A stretch of DNA of 64,000 bases from Epiperipatus broadwayi (GCA_028023455.1 JAQFVV010012499.1:556001-620000), one strand, 5' to 3'; shown: positions 51,786 through 63,283, counted from the stretch's first letter. Translations and numbers: made by a program. Notes: a model not told the origin generated them from the sequence alone.

Positions 51786-51942
51786 GTTATTATTATTATT
51801 ATTATTACTCTTATTCTTCTTCTTCTTCTTCTTCTTCTTGTTATTATTATTATTATTATTACTCTTATTCTTATTCTTCTTCTTATTATTCTTCTTCTTA
51901 TTATTATTATTATTATTATTCTTCTTCTTCTTATTATTATTA
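51786..51942. repeat. Mixed TTA/TTC triplet array with higher-order repeat
   Basis: A block of G, (TTA)n, CTC, TTA, (TTC)n of about 54 bp (51,786-51,839) recurs right after it, then TTC and TTA runs alternate to 51,942. Shows local duplication within a degenerating array, next to LINE-C. Confidence 0.8.
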
Positions 51943-52231
51943 TAAGTTTATAATGTATTATATTTTTAAAAATCGAAAAATATGGAATTATTTAAATTTT
52001 TTACATATTATAATTAAATTTTATATAACTATTTATTTCATTTATATAAATATATATTATTACAATGTAAATCTTGTTGGTGACAATGATTTTTACTTTC
52101 ATTTAAAAACAAATATTTTTTTTTTAAAGCTGAATAAAATTTATTTAAAATGTAAGTATAAATAATGCATTGTTATATCGATATTCATTAAAAAAAATAA
52201 TTAAAACATTTTAATGTTAAACATTTAAATC
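51943..52231. other. AT-rich spacer before LINE-C
   Basis: Contains a hydrophobic chance ORF (51,953-52,165). No homology to LINE sequence recognised; LINE-C similarity starts near 52,235. Confidence 0.5.
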
Positions 52232-52234
52232 ACA

Positions 52235-55115
52235 TTGTTCAAAATACTATTCATTGACTCAAATTGCCTCTTTGTGATCATACAATATCAAAGCTGGTAC
52301 TTTGAACTGGTAAATGTATATCTTACTAAATCTCAAGATACTGTTACAAGAGTGATTAATGCAATTAATTCAACACTGAGAACTAGCCCTTTTGAAATGA
52401 TTATTATTGGAGATTTTAATCATACATATCAAGTTTTTCAAAAAAAATATATTGGTTACATAAATCAGTCTCTATGCAGTGGAAAGTTCTTCTTTGACGA
52501 TGAAGCATTCTCTTTTAATACAAAATCATCATGCTCACTAATTGGTTTACTTTTTTTTTCACCTTCATTATCATCACAAATAGAAGCTCATCTGTGGCCC
52601 ATTACATTCTCTGATCATTGTGCTCTGGAGATTAAAATAATCCCAAGAAACATTATACAACCTATAATTGAGATGCCAATGACTATTTGCATGCTTACAA
52701 AGTATAATGCCACATTTCCATAGAACAAAACTTTTAACACTCCCTGCAGTAGATGCATGGAAGACTTTTACTGAGACACTAATAAAGTTAATAAATTCTT
52801 GTACTGATAAATCTAAAGGTCCAGTTATTCTTCTCAATGAGCTGGACACCATAGCTTGTGATCTCAAAAATATTTCATATGAAGCATTAAATATTCCTAA
52901 CATTTTAAATTTAAAATCAAAATACAAGGCTAAAGAAAAGGCCATTGCTGAGTACTTATCAATTAAAAGGGCCAGGCAATATCTTCATCACCAACATTGC
53001 TGGACTAGGGGGTACTTGAGATGGGCCCTTGGCTATAGCAGAAAATCAAAGGCACCTAGGTCCATTGAAATACAAGGCAACTGCTATACAGAATCTTCTA
53101 TGCTTCTCAGAATTCGGGAATATTATGCTAAAAAATTCCAACCACTTGGCATTTCATTTGTCAGAAAATATTTTATTTATGAACATTCTGATCAACCCAA
53201 AATTACTGAAGCAAGAATCCTTTCAAAGATTTCATCATTCCCAGACAGAACTCACCCTGGATTACATGGAATACCAAAATTTTTATTACTTCATTTATGT
53301 ACCTTTTCAGTTTCCATAATTAAAAAAATGGTAGACTTCTTGGCTAGTGGCTACTGAGAAATTAATGAGCTTTGCCCAATAGGCATGGTCCCACTTGTTA
53401 AAAAACATGGTCAAAAAAATCTTGATAATCTTCGGCCTATCTCTATGGTGCCATTGCTTATTAAAACCATTGAAGGCCTTATTAGAGAGGATATACAAAC
53501 AAACATTATTGGAAAATTATCAACCTATCAGTTTGCAAAGAAAGGGAGCTCTACTGCTGATGCTGTCATTCGATTTCGACTCCTAGTTGATCATGTTCAC
53601 AGGAAAATGATGCCATGGCCAGTTGCAGTTCAACTTGACTTTGCCAGAGCCTTTGATTGTGTCATGATCAATGTGCTACTTGGTGTACTGGAGGAACTCC
53701 AAGTGGCTCTGGCATATCTTCAGATGATTGAGAACATTCTTCTTAACAGAGAAGTGTTTCTCTTGATGGAAGAGTTGCTCTTGGCTTTTGGCCTTGTGTG
53801 TCCATCCCTCAGGGCTTGCCATCTTCACAGTCTATGTGAACCCATTGCTGTTGAGCATCGAGTCTTTTCTTTCAGGGATTTATATTTCTCTTGAGAGAGA
53901 GAACATATGCCATATTTCCTATATGGATGATGTGGCTGTGTTTCTTTCATCTCAGGATGAGTTCTCTAGACTTGAGGAACTCCTAGACCAGTTTGCATGT
54001 GAATTTGGCCTGGCAATTTAATGGAGCAAAGTCAGCAATGTGGTCCATCATGACAGGGAAGCAAATATCTGGTAGACTAAAAGCTTCCCCACAGAAATTT
54101 CTTGGTTTAGTATTGCTTCTTCTCCAGCAGCCATGAGAAAAAAACTTGAAAATTCATTAATTTTAAGGATTGAAAAGACTGTTATTTCACTATCTAAAAT
54201 TTATCTTTCTCTCTTTGGAAAGGTTACACTTCTTAATTTCTGTGATTTTACTGAAAATTATTTATTATTTAGCTGGTTTTTCTCTAACAATTTGCTTCAT
54301 CCGCAAGGTTGAATCTCTATTCAGAAAGCTGTGCTGGGGAGAGAAGACACCAGCAATAAGTCTTAATATCTTGCAAAAACCAAGATATCTTAATGTGTTA
54401 GGACTGCACTCGATTAATTTTTTTCTGATACAGAGGACTTACAATGTCCTTGTTAAAATTTTCAGAGACAATGCAAACATAGAAAGTCCCATACCTTTGG
54501 AAAAAAATAATCCCCACTGATTGCCCACTCCCTCATAAAATAAATATCTGGATGCAACAACAATTAACTATTGTCTTTAATAGCATCAAAAACTCTAGCT
54601 CCATGTTTGATGAAAAAATATCATACTGGAGTTCTTATCAATTAGTTCACTCTGATAAATCTAGGACAGAATCTTTTCCCAGTTGCAATCCCTCATCTCC
54701 TAAGGCTGACTAAATTCCTGAAATTGGAACCAAAGTTTGTGGATTTTTTGGTTAAGGTCAACCTTGGAGCCTTGCCTACTGGGATGTTTCTTTGAATCAG
54801 AGGGGACACGACATTGAACCAATATGTACTCTTTGTAGAAGATTTGATGAGTCCATTGAACACATACTCTATCAATGTGAATGGTGGACTCGGTTATGTA
54901 ATATCGCCCTACAGAGGATTATAGGATACAATTCTTCAAATGTCTACCTTAATGATGCATTCAAAAATGGAAATTTTGGTGCCATCCACCTGGCCACTTT
55001 TATAAATTTTATCATATGGAAGATTAGATGTAAGGTATTATCTGATAGTGAGTTGACTGGTCTTATTAAAGACATTTTTTTAAAGTTATTATATAAACTA
55101 AAGAAAGTGATCTAA
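52235..55115 (+). pseudogene. LINE-C ORF2 remains: endonuclease, RT, C-terminal finger
   Basis: Endonuclease part (52,235-52,723) with IIIGDFN and FSDHCALEIK; the first roughly 85 residues are missing. Linker with HCWTRGYLRWALGYSRKSK (about 52,995-53,050), equivalent to HTWTRGYIRWALG in LINE-A. RT part: HPGLHGIPKF, LRPISMVPLLIKTIEGL, QFAKKGSSTADA, VQLDFARAFDCV, then a lesion where family members have QGSPLS (here a deletion gives PQGLA), YVNPLLL, SYMDDVAVFL (catalytic DD). C-terminal finger CTLCRRFDESIEHILYQC (CX2CX8HX4C, about 54,825-54,880). At least five frame changes. Dead copy. Confidence 0.85.
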
Positions 55116-55417
55116 GAACATGCCTGCCTAGCCTTGCTGAGCAAACATGGAGTCAATTAAATATTTAGCAATAGCCATGTATATTATTTATTCATGACTC
55201 TCAAACTTTACACGCCATGGTATTTATATGCCAAATTAGATCACCCCTGATAAGTAACATAACATAAAAGTTTACTTTAATCTTGTAATCATCATCTAAT
55301 TTAATAACTAATTAGTCTTTAATGTTTCAGTCATAATCGTAAACATGAACTCTATTTTACAATGTATATTTTACTTTTTGTGCAAATAAAGATTATTTTG
55401 GAAAAAAAAAAAAAAAA
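55116..55417 (+). other. LINE-C 3' UTR and A-tail
   Basis: Non-coding, ending TTTTTGTGCAAATAAAGATTATTTTGG then 16 A. The AATAAAG motif parallels LINE-A and LINE-B ends, but the tail is A rather than TAA. Confidence 0.65.
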
Positions 55418-55660
55418 CTTAGAATGTCGGTTGTCTGTTTTATGATTTTCTATATAAATATATTACCTTAGCAATATATATAGAAGTATATTATATTATT
55501 CAGCATAATAATTTATTTTTATATAAATATTATAAAAATAATTAAAACAATTTGTATATTAAAAAATCTTAGAATGTGGGATGTCTGTTTTGTTTTACTA
55601 TAGAAATATATTACTTTATCAATATATATATAGAAGTATCTTATATTATAGTATTCAGCA
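55418..55660. repeat. Imperfect direct duplication after LINE-C
   Basis: CTTAGAATGT..GTCTGTTTT..ATATATTAC..CAATATATATAGAAGTAT..TTCAGCA occurs at 55,418-55,505 and again at 55,568-55,660, a period near 150 bp, both just after an A-rich stretch. It may be a duplicated flank or a second element tail. Confidence 0.6.
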
Positions 55661-55835
55661 CACCTGCTGCTATAATCATAATCTGAGATTTAAATCTGGC
55701 CAAAAACATTTAATTTCTTATATTGATCATCAAGCAACTAACAAGATTTACTGGCTGGAGAGAAAAATAAAGATAAAAAAATAAATCTTTTCCACCATCC
55801 AGGCCAAGTTAGAAATATATTTTCTTAAATGTTTT
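55661..55835. other. Short AT-rich spacer
   Basis: No feature recognised between the duplication and the tetranucleotide array. Confidence 0.5.
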
Positions 55836-55836
55836 T

Positions 55837-55929
<93 letters not shown>

Positions 55930-56151
55930 GTAGGTAGGTAGGTAGGTAGGTAGGTAGGTAGGTAGGTAGGTAGGTAGGTAGGTAGGTAGGTAGGTAGGTA
56001 GGTAGGTAGGTAGGTAGGTAGGTAGGTAGGTAGGTAGGTAGGTAGGTAGGTAGGTAGGTAGGTAGGTAGGTAGGTAGGTAGGTAGGTAGGTAGGTAGGTA
56101 GGTAGGTAGGTAGGTAGGTAGGTAGGTAGGTAGGTAGGTAGGTAGGTATAT

Positions 56152-56215
<64 letters not shown>

Positions 56216-56380
56216 GTAGGTAGGTAGTTAGGTCGGTCAGTCGGTAGGTAGGTAGGTAGGAAGGTAGATAGATAGATAAATAGATAGATAGATAGGTAGG
56301 TAGATAGGTAGGTGGGTGGGTAGGTGGTGGGTGGGCGGGTGGATGGGTGGATGGATGGATGGATGGATGGATAGATAGAT
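55836..56380. repeat. Compound tetranucleotide array (GATA/GGTA/GGAT)
   Basis: (GATA)n to about 55,928, (GGTA)n at about 55,929-56,146, (GATA)n again to about 56,213, then mixed GGTA, GGTC, GGTG, GGAT variants to 56,380. The 205-codon minus ORF over it (repeating Tyr-Leu-Pro-Thr and Tyr-Leu-Ser-Ile) is an artefact of a 4-bp repeat read in three-base steps. Confidence 0.95.
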
Positions 56381-57060
56381 CAGTTGCTAGATAAATGTAT
56401 AGATTTACAGATAGGCAGACATTCAAACAGATAAATGGATAACGTGACAGTAGATAAATGGAGAAACATGAAAGAAATAGATGAATTATAATAGTATGTA
56501 ATTAAATAGAAGTTAAATACCTATTTATATTACATAAATAAATCATTGGATAAATGGAAAATAGATTCAAATCCCTTTTTTTTATTATTGATAATTTATA
56601 TTGTTAAAATGTATATTTTTTAGCTTTGTAAATACCATGCAGAAGTGTTTAACATGGAGAATTTTTATGCCAGAACAAAATCTAATCAATTTATTCTCAT
56701 CATAAAAATTTTTCTTTCATATTAAGTCTTCTACATAATATTTTTGCTGTTTATTTTAAATTTTTATATATAATTTCAAAGCCTGAAACTTTAAATGTGA
56801 AATGTAAAAGTGAGTTTTAGTTTAATTATATACAACCAGAGACACAACGATTTGTAAGACATAAATTGAAATGTATTTTATATTATACACAAATTAATGA
56901 AATGATTCATTAAATATAATTTATATCTCATGTTAGTAATCAAATATTAAATGTTACAATTATTATAAAATTTATTCATTTAAAAATATAATAATGTTGA
57001 CTGTCTTCTTTTAGTGTGTATGTGCCAAATAATATTTAATTTTTTGACTTGGAATTTAAT
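56381..57060. other. AT-rich non-coding stretch
   Basis: No gene or repeat supported. Confidence 0.5.
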
Positions 57061-57264
57061 CTTAGGATCTAATGCAACCCTCCAACAAAACTAAATCATA
57101 TATGCTAGGTGCAGTGCTCTCAGATCCAAGGCTTCTCACTGATGAAGGCCACAAGCCAGAAACTAGTCTGGGGATATTGGATGGGTATGCACAAGCCTTC
57201 TGGCATCCATTGATTATTCTGGATTGCACTGAATAGCAATACATATAGAGAGTTTTGTCTGTTT
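57061..57264 (-). mobile_element. Fold-back family 1, copy D, rearranged
   Basis: Reverse-oriented. From the right end (AAAACAGACAAAACTCTC on the minus strand) it follows copies A and C through GTAATCAATGGAT-, CCAGACTAGTTTCTGGCTTGT- and GCCTTGGATCTGAGAGCACTGCACCTAG-like segments. Then a stretch matching copy A's CTTGGGGTCTAATGCACTCCTCC appears inverted (57,061-57,083), and the family tail is missing. No target-site duplication was found. Likely an inverted/truncated insertion or a later rearrangement. Confidence 0.65.
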
Positions 57265-58179
57265 TAAACATTATAGTTAAATGCTTTGTTACAACAAGGC
57301 ATACATTAACATTGAATAAATTTACACAAGTTATTTAGTTACTAAAAATAGAGTATTTTTGTGTATTGTCTCCCTGAAGATTGTTTATGCCTGTGATTTA
57401 ATAATAAAGTGACCAAGTATTAGATAACACTTAATTACCTTATGAAACAAGGAGTAAACAATAGGTGTTCAGATGTTTAAATAAGCATCAATTACCAAGA
57501 GGAAATTCCAATAAATTTGAGATGAACAATTTAGATAAATTATTAATAAAAGTAAATTTTTAAAAGTTAAATGTGGATATTTTTTATTTGCAAATTATAT
57601 AAAAAAATCGAAAAATGTATAGTCAGGGTCTTCAATCCTCCTGCAGCATGTATTTATACCTGGGAAAATGGAAATAAGGAAATGGAGAAGTCAATGTAAA
57701 CTAGAAATTTTACAATATATACTCCATTCAAGACATTGTTGTATGTTTCAATTAGTTTCTGACTATGCCTACATGCCTATATTCTTCAATTATGCCAGAT
57801 ATTTTACTTGAGGTCTTGGCTGCAAAAAAGTATTACCAGCTGCTGAAAAATATAGTATCTCCTGGAAAATATAGTATCCCACATCTGAAGTATATAAAGT
57901 ATAGCAAATGAAAAAAAAAAATTCTCCATTAGTCCTCAATTAGTGAATCATTAGAAGTATCATAAATCCTCAAGAATCTGCATGCCTCATAAAGATGATG
58001 AAACCAATAAAAAATGAAATGCCATAGACCTTGAAATATCTCTTAAAATCATCAGTTATGAGGATATTGCACCATGGAAGCCATGTATCATTTCAGAAAT
58101 GCTTATTATGAGTTTTTAGTAATCAAAAAATTGTCAGTAAATTTTAACAGTTAATATTCATTTATATATGTATATTATA
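57265..58179. other. AT-rich stretch with unidentified GC-richer sequence
   Basis: 57,620-58,110 is less AT-rich than its surroundings, contains a short direct repeat (GAAAATATAGTATC near 57,855), and has no intact ORF. It may be an old transposon interior; no family was recognised. Confidence 0.35.
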
Positions 58180-59156
58180 AATCTGGCTCTCGTTTTATGC
58201 GGATTATTTTAATGTGATTTTGAAGTTATGCAATTCATGTTTCTTCTTAATATCTCTCATATTTCACTATATTTATTAGATATCAAGAAATTTAAATTAT
58301 TAATAACTTATTTTTACTTGAAATACTTTTTTTTCATAAATATAATGTTATATTAGCAGCTAACATGAATATGGCCTGAAGCAGTATTTAGATTTTTAGC
58401 TTCTATGTAAATAACCTATTTATACTAATGTGTAAATAATAATAATAGATTTATACATACAAATAAAAATATCACAATAAATATTCAAAAAATTTAAACT
58501 TTTAAAACGTACTTTGTTATATATTACGGAAATAAATAATCTTTTTGATTTTTAAAATAAAAAACAAAGATTTTATAAACTGAAAATAATCTTTCTAATG
58601 ATAATGTATAATATTTCCTTTTGACTGAGATTTCATTTTTTTAATATAGAAACAGAAAACCATTAACACAGCATAAGACAGAAAGTGGCGCTAGTTGTAC
58701 ATCACATCATGAATAAAAATAAAGTGGCTAACAGGTTTCTCTGGGCATAATTGCTGAGAGATTCTTGACTTCATTTAAGGAGAGGCTACAATATATCACA
58801 TTACATTGAGTCTAATTTCTTACCAGTTTACAAATGAATGCTAGCAGTAATGATTAAAATATGTATGAAAAATTTAAAATTAAATACTGTAGTAATAAAA
58901 AAAGTAAAAAAAAAGTTTGTCTTGTATTAATTTTTTTCAAATATTTGAAATTTTTTATTAGTCATACTTTAATTGCTTATTTTTTTAATGCGAATTTTAA
59001 AGTAATTCTTCCTTGTTGCTTTGCTTTTATATGAATTCTGAAAATTACAGCACCTATCCCCCATTTTTCAATGCAAGTCAAGTCTATTTTTGTGCGATTT
59101 TTTTTAATGTGGATTTTCTGTGGAAGTTATCTACTGTATAAAATGAGACCCAGGTG
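58180..59156. mobile_element. Tigger/pogo-like non-autonomous DNA element
   Basis: The left end CTGGCTCTCGTTTTATGCGG and, at the right on the opposite strand, CCTGGGTCTCATTTTATACAG form imperfect terminal inverted repeats, both 12 bases from a flanking TA (58,178-58,179 and 59,157-59,158), the target duplicated by pogo/Tigger elements. Sub-terminal motifs (AATGTGATTTTG, AATGCGAATTTTAAAG, AATGTGGATTTTCTG) recall the repeated ends of Tigger elements. Size about 977 bp. No transposase ORF remains. Confidence 0.55.
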
Positions 59157-61887
59157 TATCTTGTATTTTTTAGTTAGTTTATACTGTTTTAATTAATATT
59201 ATCATCATACATATCTATAATTTAATATTTTAGTGTATATATTCACTATTTAGTAATTGGATGATGAATGGAAATTATTTATAGAATTCCTTTTGTTAAT
59301 TCAATAAACATTGCTATCTCAATCTAATAAAACTTATTTTAATAGGTTTCAGTTCATCCAGCTACAAGAGCTTGTTTCTTAGTTGAAAGTCAGGGATTTT
59401 ATTTTAAGTATTAAATTGTTAGGATAAGTAAAATAATCATAGGATAATCCAGAGCAGTCAAACAGATATGAATTACTATTAACATAAATTAATTTAGACA
59501 CATGTTAATCTTAATTTAATGTATAGATATGCCAAGAGAAAGCTGGGTTGAAAATTACCCTTCTTTTTATATAGTGAATTTTATGGTGAATATGTAAGTA
59601 GCACAATATTTGATACATAGTAGTATGGATGTATTATATAGGGTGCAATATGATAACAACTGGGTATGTTTAGAAATATAGTCTTTGTGTGGAATTGAAT
59701 TAAATATTAAAAGATTAAAATTAAAAGTATTATGGCATTAGCAATAATTATGCCAAATGAGTGTTGAGTTTACATGCCATTATAGTATGTAGTTGTCCAT
59801 GCAACCACTGATAATGTTAAGTCATGCTTAATGTAAGTACTTGCTATAATTTCTATGCTCTGCAATAAATAATGACATATTTCTAATTCTTTGAGTTGTT
59901 TTTTTATTGCTAGAATCCATTTATTCTTGTGTAATCATTTTCAACAAAGTTGAGTATTACCTGCCACATGTTGGTAATGAATTTAAGTATCTTATGATTA
60001 TATACTAATTCTTATTCTTAACTTGCTAGAAGCTTCTACTGAAGTATGGCCATGCCAAGTTGGGTATACCTCCCCTTTCATATTATGCTTATTACTAGAT
60101 AAATTTCCTTTGTAATTATGACCTAGCATTGCAATAAATTGTATCATATATTAGAGATATTTGTGAAATGCTGTCATGGCCTGATGTATAGGATTATTCA
60201 TGTTGGTAAGATAAGTGCCATAAGGCATGGATCATCTGTGATTACATAGACTTTCATAACTGTAGCTATGGTTTGTCAAACAACCCTTCCTTTGTCGTAT
60301 CATCATTTTAATTGTGTAATAGGAATAGCTGAACCATCATAAAATATCTGTCCAGAGATTATGTGAATATATTAACACATTACCACATCCAAGTTTTGCC
60401 CACACATCATGAACCAGGGATTGTACAAATAGATTGGATTGTAGCACTATTAGTAGCAGACAAAATTAAAATAAGTGGGACATATCTATGATCATTCCCG
60501 ATCATAACAAATCCATAGGCTAAATATTAAAGATTAATCAGAATTGACATTGATGGTTCATATTATAAGTTGTTTGATTCCTTACCCAGTTAATAAATAG
60601 ACTCCAAAACACCTTTGATCTCAGTGATAGTATAGCATAATACATTGAGTTTAAATCCATGTTCAGCAAACAAAAATTATTATTATAATCAGTGAAGAAA
60701 ACATATTTATGTATTTTTTACTTCTTTTATATATATCATTAATATATATATATATATATATATATATTAATGATATATATAAAAGATATATATATATATA
60801 TACTGGTTACATCTCTATATTTGTGTCTCATTTACTACACTATTTATATTTTATATTACTTAAGAGACTCTTGTATCTCAATGACCTTAGCAGAATATAA
60901 GAGAAAATAGCATATATATTAATATAAAATGTTGTAGTCATGTGGAAATTATCTGAGGATATAAGTAATGAGGTTCAATTTTATCCGTGGTAATATTTAT
61001 GTAGAAGTTATATATGTGAATTAGTGGTTATTACTTGATTCAGGATTGGTCTCACATATTATGTGTATCTGACCATTACAATATATATATATATGGTCAA
61101 GCTTGATCTTGATTAAGCCCTATTTTTATTACAAAATGAATTAAAATTTTAAATTTTTATTAAGCTGTAAGTTTAATTATTATATTAATAGTTAAAATCA
61201 TTAGTGTGTTCTAACAGTTATTAATGATTGTGAGATGAGAATGGTAAAACTTAATCTTTAATAATATTCTAATAATAATCAATATTTTAGCTCTCTAAGT
61301 AATCAAATGTTCAGGTTAGTTAACTAATATTTTACATTTCTCTGCCAAACTGTATGCGGGGTGTGCTTAATATAGTTTGGCAGATAAAGCAGTTTTAAAT
61401 ATTTGTAATTAAAATACAAATGTAATCTAATAATTTAGTGTTATTTTAAATAATGCAGACAATTATTTTTAAAATTTTATAATTAAGTGATATGTTTAAA
61501 ATTCAAGACAAATTATTTTGAGCAAAACAAAATATTTAATAATTGATTCTTTTTCTCTCTCTAAGTTATACATTTTTTTATTCTAACTTGTTAATAAGTT
61601 TATTTCAAAATACAATTAATTTTGTTTAAGGTCAAAAGATGAAGATTTGCTATTTTTAGCAAAAATCCATGATAACAATTAGGAAAATTGATTAGTTTTT
61701 AATTTGCTATCAGCCCTTAATTAAAAAGTTAGTAAATAGGACAGCAAAAACTTAGGGAGATTATTTCAGACTATTAAGGGGAGCATATTTTAAACTATAA
61801 AGGAAGACCTATCTTTCACCTAAATATTGTGTAAATTTGTTTACTTTTTTTTTTTTTTTTAAAGAAAAGTATAAAGTATTTTTTTAG
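59157..61887. other. AT-rich stretch with unidentified GC-richer zone
   Basis: 59,860-60,660 is less AT-rich and could be a decayed element; no motif was recognised on either strand. A (TA)n inverted structure lies at 60,732-60,802 (TATATATCATTAATATATA with its complement), a small hairpin at 61,341-61,384 (CTGCCAAACTGTA / TATAGTTTGGCAG), and a (AT)n run at 61,080-61,096. Confidence 0.4.
60732..60802. repeat. (TA)n palindrome
   Basis: TTTTATATATATCATTAATATATA is followed by (TA)n and its mirror complement TATTAATGATATATATAAAA, then further TA repeats. A strong potential cruciform. Simple-sequence origin. Confidence 0.8.
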
Positions 61888-62058
61888 CTATCTTATAAAA
61901 TATGGTGCAAAATAAAGATACTTTTGATCACAGCGAAAACATTGGAACTACTAGGTATCAATTTAAAAAGTTTATTTTCATTAATTGGACTGAAGCTACA
62001 ACAGAAGAAATGGCTTCAAAGAGTGATTATACCCAAGAGAAGTTTTATTTGTCTGTAG
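61888..62058 (+). CDS. Candidate single coding exon, unknown protein
   Basis: An open frame from the ATG at 61,902 runs 57 codons to TAA at 62,073. It is preceded by a T-rich tract and TATTTTTTTAG (acceptor-like AG at 61,886-61,887). At 62,058/62,059 TGTAG|GTATAA is a donor-like site. The peptide (starts MVQNKDTFDHSENIG, later INWTEATTEEMASKSDYTQ) has balanced composition unlike the Leu/Ile/Tyr/Lys-rich chance ORFs around it, and the segment is GC-richer than its flanks. If real, the exon would end in phase 1. I recognise no family; it might equally be a short chance ORF. Confidence 0.35.
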   Translation, partial: LSYKIWCKIKILLITAKTLELLGINLKSLFSLIGLKLQQKKWLQRVIIPKRSFICL

Positions 62059-63137
62059 GTATAATTTTTTTCTAAATTATTTGTTGATTCTTGTAAGTGT
62101 GAAAACCATAAAATAAATAGCAAATATTAGTGTCATAATTGCGAACTCTTTTAAAAGTTATATTTTTAAAAAAAGCTAAAGTAATACTTCTTTTGCACTT
62201 ACAATGACACCTTTAGAAAAATGAAATGCTATTCTGAATTAATTTTATTACTGCTATTGATTTATAAATAACATTAAATGTGAAAGAATCTTTGCAGTTT
62301 ATTAATTGTTATAAAAAAATAACCCATATATTTTTGACTTCGATTTAGTTGTAAATAAATAGAGTCTCTTAATGCTAAAGTTCTTGGCGAATGTTTTTCA
62401 CTTAAATTCTTATTAATTTAAGACATAAATCAACTTCAATTGACATGTAAAACCGGATATGACTTTTGCTTAATTATATTGGAATTGTGACAACTACTGA
62501 ATAAAGTATTTACTTAATAATGCTATCTTTAAATTAACAATAATTCAAAATTAAAATAACTTAAAGTATAAAATGTTATTCAAACAGGATAACCTGGAGT
62601 TATAAGGCTTCGAAAAGTAACATTGTTTTAAAACCAGCATTAATATTCAATGATTGTGTTTTCTTCCAGTTCAAAAAAAAAATCACGAATAGTTTAATGA
62701 TTTTATCAATTAAAAGTTCCTTTCTAATTTGTAATCTTTTATTAATGAATGGTTAGTCATCAATATGTGTCTTAATGTGTCAAGTATATCCTGATTTGTT
62801 TAAATAAATTGAAGATATTTATTTTCAAATATTTATTATAAATAATGAAAAATATATTAATGATAATACAGAAGATTTTCTTCAAAGTATGTTATATATT
62901 TCAATGTCAAAACGGATGTTGATATTTTTCTGCAATTCGTATTGGTTCATCCATAAGAAGAAGGAAATTAGCTTAATTTTGTATCATTTATTTCAAGTAA
63001 TGGGAGTATTTAAAGTGCTTATGATATTGACCTCAAGAAATGATTTTGCAGTAAATATATTTAATCCAAGTTTATTTTTGCTTCAGTAAAGATTATATAA
63101 AGAAAACCTTAAATCTATTTTTATAAAGCCCTGAAAA
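62059..63137. other. AT-rich non-coding stretch
   Basis: No supported gene. The plus ORF at 62,889-63,089 has no recognisable domain; its Ile/Leu/Phe richness fits base composition. Confidence 0.45.
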
Positions 63138-63283
63138 TTTTGAAATTATTCAAACAGAAGCCAACCTCTGATAATGCTCTATTTCTTAAATATTATAAAT
63201 TTGCGGGCAAGTGCGCTGAGATTTATAATATTTAAGAAATAGTGCACTATCGGAGGTTGACTTCCGTTTGAAAAATTTCAAAG
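63138..63283. mobile_element. Fold-back (MITE-like) element
   Basis: Arms 63,142-63,200 and 63,221-63,279 (about 59 nt, mostly matched) enclose a 20-nt GC-richer loop (TTGCGGGCAAGTGCGCTGAG). The arm core CTATTTCTTAAATATTATAAAT recurs as a half copy at about 3,596-3,670. No target-site duplication was identified. Non-coding. Confidence 0.7.

Larger units (their letters stand above)
52235..55417 (+). mobile_element. LINE-C: older, 5'-truncated relative of LINE-A/B
   Basis: Plus-strand element beginning inside the endonuclease and ending with AATAAAGATTATTTTGG and an A-run (55,402-55,417), not (TAA)n. Protein fragments are homologous to both LINE-A and LINE-B throughout, but with many stops and indels, so it is older or belongs to a different subfamily. 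Its 5' side lies about 290 bp from a TTC/TTA array. Confidence 0.85.

Noticed and set aside
55809-56426. 205-codon repetitive ORF (Tyr-Leu-Pro-Thr units), resembling a repeat protein
   Set aside because: A 4-bp repeat has no stop when read in triplets; the frame is set wholly by the tetranucleotide array.
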